DNA of 64,000 nucleotides from Thermoguttaceae bacterium (GTDB taxonomy: Bacteria; Planctomycetota; Planctomycetia; Pirellulales; Thermoguttaceae): positions 1 to 64,000 of the forward strand of contig JAGBAA010000076.1 of NCBI GenBank assembly GCA_017939795.1. The letters are read 5' to 3'. The notes below the pieces were generated by a model. It had not been told where the DNA came from. It saw only the letters and a program-made list of their open reading frames with translations, and did not search any database. Positions 40,935 through 49,272 of this stretch are shown in pieces. The translations under genes and the position numbers were made by a program. The stretch's first letter is position 1; the number at the start of each line of letters is the position of its first letter.

Positions 40935-41942
40935 TTAGGAGAAAAGACCGTTGATCAGATCCAGATCCTCCTGCGCAAGACGCACACTGCCGGCCATGGC
41001 GTTTTCGCTTGCGTGTTTGGCGGAACGTGCACCGCAGAGTACGTTCGTTTTTGGTCCCGTGCTGAACGTCCATGCGATGACCAGCTGAACGAGCGAGAGA
41101 CCGTACTTGACCAAAAGCGGCTGAAGCTGCGCGAGTTTCGCGTTCATGGCGGCGATGCTGTCCGGCGCAAAACGGGGATCCGATGAGCGGAAGTCATCCG
41201 GTGCAAAAGTGGTGTCCGGCGAGAGTTTCCCCGTCAAAAGACCGTGCGCCAGCGGTGAGTAGGTCAGAAGATTCATCCCGTTTTCCTCCGCGGTTTTCGC
41301 CATGCCGTTTTTCTGCACGTCGCGGTCGATGAGACTGAAACGTTCCTGAAGAACGTCCACGTACCCGACTTTCTGGTACTCTGCCAGCTGTTCCGGCGTG
41401 ACGTTTGAGACGCCGATGGCACGGATCTTTCCCTCTTTTTTCAGCTCAAGAAGCGTCTCCATCGTCTCGGCGATCGAGGCGGTCGCGTCCTGGCAGTGGA
41501 CCTGGTAGAGATCGACGCAGTCCGTCTGCAGACGGCGAAGACTCGCTTCCAGTTCCGCACGGATCGACGTTGGACGCAGGTAGCGGTAGAGGATCCGCTC
41601 GTAGTTTTCCGCATTTCCAAGAGCACCGGCCGTTGAGTAGACGTGAAGTTCGCCGTCCCCTTCCGGCTTTGGTTCTTTTTCCCACCAGATGCCGCATTTG
41701 GTTGCGAGGACTGCGGAATCACGGCGTCCGGCCAGTGCTTTGCCGACGACTTCTTCCGAGTATCCGAAACCATAAAGCGGGGCTGTGTCGATGAAATTGA
41801 TCCCGTTGTCCAGCGCGGAATGAATGGCACGGATCGACTCGCTTTCTTCTGCACCTCCCCACATCCAGCCGCCGATCCCCCAGGTTCCGAGTGCCACGAC
41901 GGAGACGGAAATGTCGGTTTTTCCCAGCGTAATGTACTGCAT
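40935..41942 (-). CDS. Aldo/keto reductase
   Basis: This 335-residue (beta/alpha)8 NADPH oxidoreductase has GTWGIGGWMWGG, the catalytic-Asp segment FIDTAPLYGFGYSEEVVGKA, the Lys segment ATKCGI, the His segment LYQVHCQD, GVSNVTPEQL, and the C-terminal cofactor clamp CGARSAKHASENA. It interconverts sugar or steroid aldehydes and alcohols; in this context a sugar substrate is likely. The open frame extends to 42059, but the conserved start MQYITLGKTDISV is at 41942, with AAAGG 9 bases upstream. It lies downstream of the secreted FAD oxidoreductase, 175 bases away, with hairpins between. Confidence 0.92.
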   Translation of the reverse strand: MQYITLGKTDISVSVVALGTWGIGGWMWGGAEESESIRAIHSALDNGINFIDTAPLYGFGYSEEVVGKALAGRRDSAVLATKCGIWWEKEPKPEGDGELHVYSTAGALGNAENYERILYRYLRPTSIRAELEASLRRLQTDCVDLYQVHCQDATASIAETMETLLELKKEGKIRAIGVSNVTPEQLAEYQKVGYVDVLQERFSLIDRDVQKNGMAKTAEENGMNLLTYSPLAHGLLTGKLSPDTTFAPDDFRSSDPRFAPDSIAAMNAKLAQLQPLLVKYGLSLVQLVIAWTFSTGPKTNVLCGARSAKHASENAMAGSVRLAQEDLDLINGLFS

Positions 41943-41970
41943 CGTGTGAGCCTTTCTTGAAAAAAGTGCG

Positions 41971-42101
41971 GGAGACGGCTGAAATGCCGTCTCTTCCGAA
42001 TGTCTGCATTTTTTGCAGAAACGCGCAGGATCCCGGAATGCATGGACGCATCGAAGCACGCGGGATCCCCAAACGCACGGAATGCCGAAACGTTCCGTGC
42101 G
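41971..42101 (-). other. Two hairpins between the FAD oxidoreductase and the aldo/keto reductase
   Basis: GCACGGAA/TTCCGTGC (42076-42101) and GAGACGGC/GCCGTCTC (41972-41993) are perfect inverted repeats. Neither is followed by a strong T-run on the minus strand, so they may stabilise or attenuate rather than terminate. Confidence 0.45.
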
Positions 42102-42116
42102 TCAGCGTCCGTTCTG

Positions 42117-44591
42117 CTACTTCTTCAGCCGGTAAAGCTCCAGTTCCCAAACGCGCGCGATGTACCCCGGCACGTTGATGAAGAGACGCATGCGGTCGGT
42201 GGTCACGTCGCCGAATTCCACGCCGAGATCGCAGAATTTGTTTCCGGTGACTCCCGCTTTCGGAATGTTGACCCACTTGCCGTCCTTCATGATCTGGAGC
42301 TGGAAATTATCGACCGGGGTCCGCGGTTTCTCGCCGCCGGCCTGTCCGGTGACGATGCGCGCGGCGTTGAACGTGACCGGCTCATCCCAGGTGAATTCGA
42401 CCCAGGTCTCCATCTTTTCGCTTTCTCCGCCGCTCTTCGAGACCCAGCGCGACGCGTTGTTGAAGACGTCCGCTTTTCCATCGTTGATCTGATGGGCCGG
42501 GTAGAGACCGGAGTCGTGTTCGGAGGAGGCTTTCACTTTTGCGGAACGCGCGAAGTTGATCCCGGCGGTCGAGAGCCATTTCGGCGTTTGGATCGGCATC
42601 GTTTCTGCCGGGAATTCCGCGACACCAGCTTCCATCAGTGCGATGAGTTCCGGAAGGTGATCCGCGTAAACTCCGCGCGGGAGGCAGTCATTTTTACGGC
42701 AGACGCTCGCGGCCATACCGACCACTTCGCCCATCATTCCGCAGGTACGCATGACGCGGGTGGTTCCGAGTCCGATGTGGGTCACGCTGATGTTTCGGCC
42801 TGCCATGAAGAGATTCTCCACGTTCCGGCTATAGAGCGTGCGGTACGGGATCGCATAGTGCGGCGGTTTGCGTCCGCCGGTGCAGTACGTCAGGAACTCA
42901 TTACCCGGGAAGTATTTCGAGTTTTTCGGATCCGGATAGTGCAGGTCAATGGACCACGTGCACGGCACGCAGCCGTCTTCCCACTGACGGTTTCCGGTGA
43001 TGTCCTGCTCGCGGAGAACGACGTCGCCCAGCAGACGGCGGGATTCACGTTTTCCGCCAATGTACGCCAGCCAGCCGAATTCGCGGTTCTTGACCATTTC
43101 CGGCCATTTGCCGTCGGCGTGATTTTTCATGTACGCCCAGTGTCCGTAGGCCGCGCGTATCGCATTGTCGCGGATACGTTCAAAATCCCACACCTGGTCG
43201 TAGGTGAGTCCGGATTCCCAGTACCAGTCGCCCCGGAGCATCGGACGGATGCTTTCTTTGCAGAACTGGTGCGCCCACGGCAATTCGGGGAAGACGGTCT
43301 CATGCCCGGTTTCCACCGTGTACCACTGGCAGGAGGCTCCCATCGTCATTTTGTCCGGTTTATCCGGTGCGCTCGGTTCGTTGAAGTCTGCTTTCCCTTC
43401 ACGTCCCATGAGCCAATCCGCTCCCGCGAGGTACCCGACGCAGGCGTCGCCCGTGCAGTCGGCGAAGAGTTTTCCGGCGAAACGCAGTTCTTTTCCGGTT
43501 TCAATGTGCTTTCCGATGACCGCGGCGATCTGGGTGCCGTTTTTCTCAACTTCCGTCACGTGCGTGGAGAAGTAGAGGTCAAGATTCGGGTACTTTTCGC
43601 AAATGGCGAGACGCTCCGCGTCTTTGTAGTGCGCGGCTTCACGAGCGTTTCCGCCCCCCTGCGGCCCCATCTGGTACGTCAGACTTCCGATGTTGCGGTA
43701 CGGAGGAAGATTCACGCCGCCGCCAAGGTGAACGCGGACTTCCGTCGAACCGTTTCCGCCCAGGACCGGTCGGTCCTGAACGAGCGCGACATCCAGACCA
43801 AGGTGAGCGGCCGAACACGCGGCGCACACGCCCGCGATCCCGCCGCCGACGACGACCAGATCGTACGGTTTCTCACGCGCATCGGGAGCTTTGGCCGGAA
43901 GGGCCAGTGCTTTGCGGCGGATCGGATCCAGCGGCTCGGCATCGTTCGGAAGCGCACATTCGGCAGACTGCGTGAAGAAAAGCGCATCCACACGGCCGTC
44001 GAAGCCCGTCAGGTCCTCAAGTTCCACCGCGACGTTCTCGCCGTCCTTCAAAACGGTCAGAGTTCCCGCCTTCTGCCAGCCCCACGTTGCGCCGTGGATA
44101 CCGAGCGTTTCACCGGCTGGTTTTCCGTTGAAGAGAACGCGGAATTTTCCTGGAGACCAGTCACGCGCCAGCGTTTCTTCATCGAGATCCTTCGGGAACC
44201 ACGTTGAAGCCCAGTTGCGCGTACGGGCAAAGACCGTCCAGGTTCCCGCTTTCGGCAGCGTCACCGTCGTTTTGGCGTTCGCGACCGGTTTTCCCATGCC
44301 GTGCGCCAGAAGAATGACCGACCCAACATCGCCAGGCCGTTTGATGTCCATGAACTGCTGGTCCACGACCCAGCCGCCTTTTTCCTGGAAACTTTCGGCT
44401 TCCACGAAAACGGAGTCCTTCAGCGGACAGGATGCCGCTGCGTCTGCCGCAGAAGCGTTCGGCAGGGACCAGCCGGAGACAGTCAGACCGGCGAGAAGAA
44501 ACGCGGCTGGAGTCAGTGTGTTGGAAAGCGTACGCCGAAACGTACGGGAAACCGTTTGCGCAAATTTGTGCGAGTCTGGCAGGTGGTGCAT
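42117..44591 (-). CDS. Secreted FAD-dependent oxidoreductase with C-terminal F5/8-type-C-like domain
   Basis: This 824-residue protein has a signal peptide (hydrophobic 29-40, ending NASA-AD). An N-terminal carbohydrate-binding-like beta domain is followed by the FAD dinucleotide fold YDLVVVGGGIAGVCAACSAA with DRPVLGGNGSTEVRVHLGG, the FADCTGDACVGYLAGADWLM segment and GRNISVTHIGLGTTRVMRTC. The last 150 residues read like a discoidin (F5/8 C) domain (ASSEHDSGLYPAHQINDGKA, ARVWELELYRL). Such FAD_oxidored proteins are abundant in Planctomycetes and Verrucomicrobia degrading complex polysaccharides; the substrate is unknown. AAAGGGG precedes the ATG, after a leader of about 185 bases from the promoter at 44777-44805. 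Confidence 0.88.
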   Translation of the reverse strand: MHHLPDSHKFAQTVSRTFRRTLSNTLTPAAFLLAGLTVSGWSLPNASAADAAASCPLKDSVFVEAESFQEKGGWVVDQQFMDIKRPGDVGSVILLAHGMGKPVANAKTTVTLPKAGTWTVFARTRNWASTWFPKDLDEETLARDWSPGKFRVLFNGKPAGETLGIHGATWGWQKAGTLTVLKDGENVAVELEDLTGFDGRVDALFFTQSAECALPNDAEPLDPIRRKALALPAKAPDAREKPYDLVVVGGGIAGVCAACSAAHLGLDVALVQDRPVLGGNGSTEVRVHLGGGVNLPPYRNIGSLTYQMGPQGGGNAREAAHYKDAERLAICEKYPNLDLYFSTHVTEVEKNGTQIAAVIGKHIETGKELRFAGKLFADCTGDACVGYLAGADWLMGREGKADFNEPSAPDKPDKMTMGASCQWYTVETGHETVFPELPWAHQFCKESIRPMLRGDWYWESGLTYDQVWDFERIRDNAIRAAYGHWAYMKNHADGKWPEMVKNREFGWLAYIGGKRESRRLLGDVVLREQDITGNRQWEDGCVPCTWSIDLHYPDPKNSKYFPGNEFLTYCTGGRKPPHYAIPYRTLYSRNVENLFMAGRNISVTHIGLGTTRVMRTCGMMGEVVGMAASVCRKNDCLPRGVYADHLPELIALMEAGVAEFPAETMPIQTPKWLSTAGINFARSAKVKASSEHDSGLYPAHQINDGKADVFNNASRWVSKSGGESEKMETWVEFTWDEPVTFNAARIVTGQAGGEKPRTPVDNFQLQIMKDGKWVNIPKAGVTGNKFCDLGVEFGDVTTDRMRLFINVPGYIARVWELELYRLKK

Positions 44592-44776
44592 AAAAAGCCC
44601 CTTTCTTGTTTTTCATGTAAGCAAAATATCTTTAACGTTCCCCAAAAATACAGCGCGTTTCATTTTGCGGAATACTCGGAATGAGCGGAACGTCTGAAAT
44701 CGCGGGTATGTTGGAATTTCAGAAAAAACGGTGAGGTTTGGGGAATTTTTCTGGAAATTTTCCAGCAGACTTCTTC

Positions 44777-44805
44777 AATTTATCAGAAAGACGCCGTTTT
44801 GTCAA
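44777..44805 (-). promoter_or_regulatory. Strong promoter of the FAD oxidoreductase gene
   Basis: Minus strand: TTGACA (44805-44800), 17-base spacer, TAAATT (44782-44777). The leader to 44591 is long and contains A/T tracts; nothing else was recognised in it. Confidence 0.65.
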
Positions 44806-44872
44806 GACGCTCCGCGCGTAAAGATGGAAGAAAATGAAAATTTTTGGAGAATATGAAGTCAATGAAACCATA

Positions 44873-44912
44873 AAAAACAGGAGGGACCCGAAAAGGTCTC
44901 TCCTGCTTTTCT
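44873..44912 (-). terminator. Terminator after the MFS transporter gene
   Basis: CAGGAGAGACC (44905-44895) pairs with GGTCCCTCCTG (44888-44878), then a T-run (minus strand). It lies about 110 bases past the MFS stop. The sequence 44913-45018 holds no gene. Confidence 0.8.
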
Positions 44913-45018
44913 ATATAGGGATCCGAACCGGATACGGATCTCACGAAATTTCAGTCTGGTTTCAGTCAAAATTCAGCTAAATTTCAAATCCGGGGATCCG
45001 TTTCGTTTCAGGTGCGCA

Positions 45019-46980
45019 CTACTGGATGTCTTCCGGGCGTTTGCCGAAAAGGAGGAAGATCACGAACGCTGTGCCGAGCATGAACAGCGGGATCCGGTAG
45101 ATCTTCGCCCAGTCATTGCACTGGATCTTCTGGTAGTCGGCCAGCGTCACTTTAATGTCCGCGTCCGCAACATCTTTCGCTTCCGGATTCACGGCAGCGT
45201 AGACCTGACGCAGCATTTCCTGAAGCATCGCCTGCGTGTAGAGCGTTTCGCCGAACTGCATTCCTTCTGCCGGGATGTCCGCAAGCGTCAGGACGCCTTC
45301 TTTTGCGATCTGGTTCAGGTCCGCAGCTTTCGGAGCGTTTGGATCCTGTTTCGTGACCAGACGGGAAAGGTCGAGATTCTGCCAGGCACTGTCTGCCAGA
45401 GCCGGATCCGTCCATGCCGGAAGAGCAAAATCGGTCTGCGGCGCAGCGGTTTCCTCAACTGCTGGAGCAGCAGCTTCTGCCGGAGCGGCTTCTTCCACGG
45501 CGGTCGTGGAGGTCGTTGGATTCGGAAGTTCTGCCGGAAGAGCTTCAGCCGGAGCAGCTTCAGCCGGAGCGGCGGCTTCTTCAACTGCCGGAGCAGCTTC
45601 AGCCGGAGCGGCGGCTTCTTCAACTGCCGGAGCAGCTTCAGCCGGAGCGGCGGCTTCTTCGACTGCCGGAGCGGCTTCGACCGGAGCGGCGGTTTCTTCA
45701 ACTGCCGGAGCGGCTTCGACCGGAGCGGCGGTTTCTTCGACGGCCGGAGCAGCTTCGACCGGAGCAGCGGCTTCTTCGACTGCCGGAGCGGCTTCGACCG
45801 GAGCGGCGGTTTCTTCGACGGCCGGAGCGGCTTCAGCCGGAGCGGCGGTTTCTTCGACGGCGGTGACGGCGGCCGGAGCTTCGTAGGTGAAGGTAGTCAT
45901 CTGCGCCGGGTAGGCGGCCATGAGGTTTCCGGCGAGGACGGAACCACAGACCTGACCAACGCCGAGAACGAGGGTAGCGATGAGGCCCTGAACGCTGGCT
46001 TTCATGTCGTCGGACGCAACTTTATCGCCGTACATGTAGGAGGCGACGTAGAAGAATGCGTAGGCCAGACCGTGGAGGGCAAGACCGACCAGAGCGAGGG
46101 CGAAAACCGGTTCCATGAAGCAGAAGTAGCGGAGGAACCAGGCCGCAATACCGATGAGCAGGACGTTTTTCAGACCGAAACGCGTCGCGAGGATCGGCAG
46201 GAGGAACATGAAGAAGACTTCGGAGAACTGGTTGATCGTCGTGAGGGCCAGCGGAGCGGGGTAGCCGTTCTGCATGAGCATCGGGACACACAGCGTGAAG
46301 AAGAGACCGCACGCCGGGATACCAGCCAGCAGGATCGCGAGCACGAAGACGAAGAACGCGGGTTTCTTGAAGAGCGAGAATGCTTTCAGACCCATGACGT
46401 CACCGTCCGCAGCACCTTTGGGCGGGGTGTTCGGCAGCGTCAGCGCGTAAACGGCAAGGAGGAAGCAGCATCCGGCCGCGACGTAGAAGAACTGGTTCGT
46501 GGCTCCGCCGCCGAAGAACGCCTGAATGAACAGCACGACGGCGATCCAGCCCATCGTACCGAACATGAAGACGCGCGGCGCATTGTCGCGGTTCGGAACG
46601 TGCTCGAAAACGATCGAGTTCATCAGTGCCATCGTCGGCATATAGCACATGCCAACGGCGATCATGGCCAGAAGCATCGGCATGAATGCGGTCTGCGTGC
46701 CGGCGAAGCAAAGCAGGAGACCGGCAAGAAGGTGAAGGAACGCAAGCACTTTCTGCGCGGCGAAGTAGCGGTCCGCCAGCGGAGCGACGAGCATCGGAGC
46801 GAGAATGGCGCCGATCGGAATCGCTGCACCGATCCAGCCAACGTGATTGCCGGGGAAGTTCAGGACATTGGCAACGTAGCCGGTCAGGGCGAAGCCGTAG
46901 CTTCCCCAGATGGCGAACTGGAGGAAATACGCAAGCGACAGACGCGGATACGCGGCCGCCACGGGGGTCTTTTCAGACAT
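45019..46980 (-). CDS. MFS transporter (nucleoside:H+ symporter-like) with Ala/Pro/Glu repeat insert
   Basis: This 653-residue membrane protein has the order of helices of the NHS (NupG-like) branch of the major facilitator family: YPRLSLAYFLQFAIWGSYGF at the start, PIGAILAPMLVAPLADRYFA, MALMNSIVFEHVPNRDN and RVFMFGTMGWIAVVLFIQAF. About 220 residues are inserted between the penultimate and last helix. Most of this is 13-residue repeats of the type APAVEETAAPVEA (DNA repeats of 39 bases at about 45540-45880). A last helix (IPLFMLGTAFVIFLLFG) closes the protein. The family imports nucleosides or sugars; the neighbouring sugar genes favour a sugar or glycoside. GGAG lies 7 bases before the ATG. 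Confidence 0.88.
   Translation of the reverse strand: MSEKTPVAAAYPRLSLAYFLQFAIWGSYGFALTGYVANVLNFPGNHVGWIGAAIPIGAILAPMLVAPLADRYFAAQKVLAFLHLLAGLLLCFAGTQTAFMPMLLAMIAVGMCYMPTMALMNSIVFEHVPNRDNAPRVFMFGTMGWIAVVLFIQAFFGGGATNQFFYVAAGCCFLLAVYALTLPNTPPKGAADGDVMGLKAFSLFKKPAFFVFVLAILLAGIPACGLFFTLCVPMLMQNGYPAPLALTTINQFSEVFFMFLLPILATRFGLKNVLLIGIAAWFLRYFCFMEPVFALALVGLALHGLAYAFFYVASYMYGDKVASDDMKASVQGLIATLVLGVGQVCGSVLAGNLMAAYPAQMTTFTYEAPAAVTAVEETAAPAEAAPAVEETAAPVEAAPAVEEAAAPVEAAPAVEETAAPVEAAPAVEETAAPVEAAPAVEEAAAPAEAAPAVEEAAAPAEAAPAVEEAAAPAEAAPAEALPAELPNPTTSTTAVEEAAPAEAAAPAVEETAAPQTDFALPAWTDPALADSAWQNLDLSRLVTKQDPNAPKAADLNQIAKEGVLTLADIPAEGMQFGETLYTQAMLQEMLRQVYAAVNPEAKDVADADIKVTLADYQKIQCNDWAKIYRIPLFMLGTAFVIFLLFGKRPEDIQ
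45540..45880 (-). repeat. Intragenic 39-bp repeats in the MFS gene
   Basis: About nine in-frame copies of a 39-base unit coding APAVEE(T/A)AAP(V/A)EA, with only silent and Ala/Val/Thr changes between copies. Copy number is therefore likely to vary without breaking the frame. Confidence 0.9.
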
Positions 46981-47091
46981 GGAAGGACTCCTTTAAAATG
47001 AATGAATGGACTAAACTGTATTTTGCTTTCCTCACCTCTCGCGGAGGGAGGCTGATTTAAAAATCTGCGTTTACCTGGCACTCAGTCAGAC

Positions 47092-47421
47092 TCACTGCCC
47101 GTCAGCAGGAGCGATCAGCTTCACGGCGGTTCCGTACGCCAGGACTTCCGCGGCATTCTGAACGACGGCACTCGTCGCGTAACGCACATTCACGATACCG
47201 TCCGCCCCCATCTGGGCCGCCTGCTCGCACATGCGGCGTGTCGCGATGGCGCGGGCTTCCTGCATCATTTCCGTGTATCCTTTGATCTCGCCGCCGACGA
47301 TGGTCTTCAGACCGGCCATGAAATCCCGCCCAATATGTTTGGATTGGACGACCGCTCCCTGCGCAATGCCGAGAACACGGTAGGAAGCACCCGGAATATT
47401 TTCTGTGGTGGAGATGAACAT
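47092..47421 (-). CDS. YbjQ/UPF0145 family protein
   Basis: This 109-residue protein belongs to the YbjQ (putative heavy-metal-binding) family. It starts MFISTTENIPGASYRVLGIA, has GGEIKGYTEMMQEARAIATR in the middle and MGADGIVNVRYATS with AYGTAVKL at the end. These proteins form pentameric rings; their function is unknown. AAAGGAG precedes the ATG by 8 bases. It lies between the aldose epimerase and the MFS transporter on the same strand, 130 bases after the epimerase, and may share their transcript. Nothing ties it to sugar metabolism except position. Confidence 0.9.
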   Translation of the reverse strand: MFISTTENIPGASYRVLGIAQGAVVQSKHIGRDFMAGLKTIVGGEIKGYTEMMQEARAIATRRMCEQAAQMGADGIVNVRYATSAVVQNAAEVLAYGTAVKLIAPADGQ

Positions 47422-47551
47422 GAGCTGGCTCCTTTTAAATTTTGAATAAAACGGTTGAGTGAGTACTCGTTCAAAGCCCGCAGCCTCCCCAAAAGAGGAG
47501 GCTTGCAGTCTCAGCGTCAGTGACCTGCGGAAGAGGACCGCAGTCCGCTGT

Positions 47552-48715
47552 TTATTTCACTTCAAAACGGAAGACCGTGACCGTACGGTATTTTTCACCC
47601 GGACGCAGGATGGTGGACGGGAAGTCCTTCTGGTTCGGGGAATCCGGATAGTGCTGCGTTTCGAGGCAGAGACCGGAGCGTTTGCCGTAAGCTTTGCCGC
47701 CTTTTCCGACGAGCGTGCCGTCAAGGAAGTTGCCGCAGTAGAACTGGACGCCCGGTTCCGTGGTGTAGACGCTCAACTGACGGCCGGTGGTCGGTTCGTA
47801 GAGGACCGCGGCAGGTTCCATTTCGCGATTTTTGAAGTCACCCAGTTCATGCGGCTGGCTCAGGACCCAGTTATGGTCGTATCCGCCGCCGATCTTGAGC
47901 TGTTCGTAGTCCTGTTCGATCCGTTCACCGATGGCGGTCGGTTTACGGAAGTCAAACGGCGTGCCGGTGACGTCGCGCAGTTCGCCGGTCGGGATGAGCG
48001 TTTCGTTCACGACGGTGAATTTGTCGGCGTTGAGCGTCAGAATGTGATCCAGGATCGTCTCGTTCCCCGCGCCCTTCAGGTTAAAGTAGGAGTGCTGCGT
48101 GAGGTTCACCGGCGTCGCTTTGTCGGTGGTCGCACCGTAGAGGACGATGAGCGAATTGTCTTTTTTCGGCAGGATGTAGTTCACGACGACTTCCAGTTTG
48201 CCCGGGAAGCCTTCTTCGCCGTCTTTCGCCGTCATGGTGCACTTCAGGATCATCGCCTTGTCGCTGTCGAAGGATTCGATGTTCCACATTTTGCGGTTGA
48301 ATCCGACTTTACCGCCGTGCAGACACGTGATCCCATTTTCGTTTTTCGTGACCTGGTATTTTTTGCCGTCGATCGTGAACTGACCGTTCGCGAGGCGGTT
48401 TCCGTAGCGTCCGACCACTGCGCCGAAGTACGGGCAGGAATCCTTTTCGTAGCCTTCGACCGAGTCGAAACCGAGGACGACGTCATCCATTTTGCCGTTT
48501 TTGTCCGGAACGACGATCGACGTGACCAGAGCACCGTAGCTGCTCACCTTCACGACCATTCCATTGTCGTTGGTCATGGTGTAAAGTTTGACTTCTTCAC
48601 CTTTGGAGGTTTTTCCCCAGTCGGAAACATCGATCCCGGCAGCACTGGCGATCCCGGAGGCTGCGATAGCTGCGATCAGAGCAAGGCTGGACATGAAAGT
48701 GGGTAATTTGGACAT
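47552..48715 (-). CDS. galM: Secreted aldose 1-epimerase
   Basis: This 387-residue mutarotase interconverts alpha and beta anomers of hexoses. An N-terminal signal peptide (MSSLALIAAIAASGIASAAG) puts it in the periplasm. Catalytic segments are VVGRYGNRLANGQFTIDG, NGITCLHGGKVGFNRKMW (first His), NLTQHSYFNLKGAGNETILD (catalytic His) and GLCLETQHYPDSPNQKDFPS (catalytic Glu). It would prepare free sugars released outside for uptake by the adjacent transporter. AAAGGAG lies 8 bases before the ATG, and a good promoter lies at 48775-48803. Confidence 0.95.
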   Translation of the reverse strand: MSKLPTFMSSLALIAAIAASGIASAAGIDVSDWGKTSKGEEVKLYTMTNDNGMVVKVSSYGALVTSIVVPDKNGKMDDVVLGFDSVEGYEKDSCPYFGAVVGRYGNRLANGQFTIDGKKYQVTKNENGITCLHGGKVGFNRKMWNIESFDSDKAMILKCTMTAKDGEEGFPGKLEVVVNYILPKKDNSLIVLYGATTDKATPVNLTQHSYFNLKGAGNETILDHILTLNADKFTVVNETLIPTGELRDVTGTPFDFRKPTAIGERIEQDYEQLKIGGGYDHNWVLSQPHELGDFKNREMEPAAVLYEPTTGRQLSVYTTEPGVQFYCGNFLDGTLVGKGGKAYGKRSGLCLETQHYPDSPNQKDFPSTILRPGEKYRTVTVFRFEVK

Positions 48716-48774
48716 TCAAAACTCCTTTATGTGAGTAATTTTTGAAAACCTGATTTTATGGACGATTTCTTGAC

Positions 48775-48803
48775 AGTATACCAGCAGACGCGCCGAATGG
48801 CAA
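48775..48803 (-). promoter_or_regulatory. Promoter of galM
   Basis: Minus strand: TTGCCA (48803-48798), 17-base spacer, TATACT (48780-48775), 60 bases before the ATG. It may drive galM, the YbjQ gene and the MFS gene. Confidence 0.7.
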
Positions 48804-48884
48804 GGTCCTTCCCCGCGGAAACAGGAAAAAAAGAGGAAAAAAAGAGGAAAAAAACAAGAAAAACATCAAAAAGTTTTTGAAGGG

Positions 48885-49110
48885 AGGCCGCGAGCCGCGG
48901 CGGGCGGACTGCGCTTCCGCGCACGGGCATGGACCCGTTCCCGTTGGTCACTGGCGCGGATATACACAAAAAATTCCTCCTCTCGGGGGGGGCTCGCGCA
49001 GCGAGACGGGGTGGTTTGGCAGTCTCTTCGGAAACATCGAGTCCGTAAAAAAGGCCCGAAACCCGTCCGCCTCACTGCGCGGGAGCATGGACCTGTTTCC
49101 GTTGGACTTT
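48885..49110. repeat. Intergenic REP-like repeat cluster
   Basis: Two related segments (TTCCGCGCACGGGCATGGAC at 48915 and CACTGCGCGGGAGCATGGAC at 49075, each followed by CCGTT or TGTTTCCGTTGG) flank a palindrome-containing element, GGCTCGCGCAGCGAGACGG with GGTGGTTTGG, at 48989-49020. CTCGC and GCGAG can form a hairpin with loop GCA. The same element recurs at 50522-50552 and in part at 50731-50750. No protein is supported in this 500-base gap. Confidence 0.6.
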
Positions 49111-49157
49111 TTTTCCATAAATTTTAGGAATTTGGCGGAAATCCGGGAACCTGCCGG

Positions 49158-49186
49158 TTGTGCAAAATTGATTTTTTTGCTAAAAT
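49158..49186 (+). promoter_or_regulatory. Promoter of the cyclase-repeat protein gene
   Basis: TTGTGC (49158-49163), 17-base spacer, TAAAAT (49181-49186), about 85 bases before the ATG. Confidence 0.55.
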
Positions 49187-49272
49187 AAAATGAGAAAACG
49201 TAAATCGGTGGATTTTCAGAATACGGAAGCCTGCCCGACCCCGCGGACTTCCCGAGAATGGAGTTTTTGAGA

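Noticed and set aside
42000-44207. 735-codon plus-strand frame opposite the FAD oxidoreductase
   Set aside because: Antisense shadow; the minus-strand protein has clear FAD and discoidin motifs, this one has none.
47480-47503. Terminator between galM and the YbjQ gene
   Set aside because: AGCCTCC/GGAGGCT pairs but no T-run follows on the minus strand, so termination is not supported.
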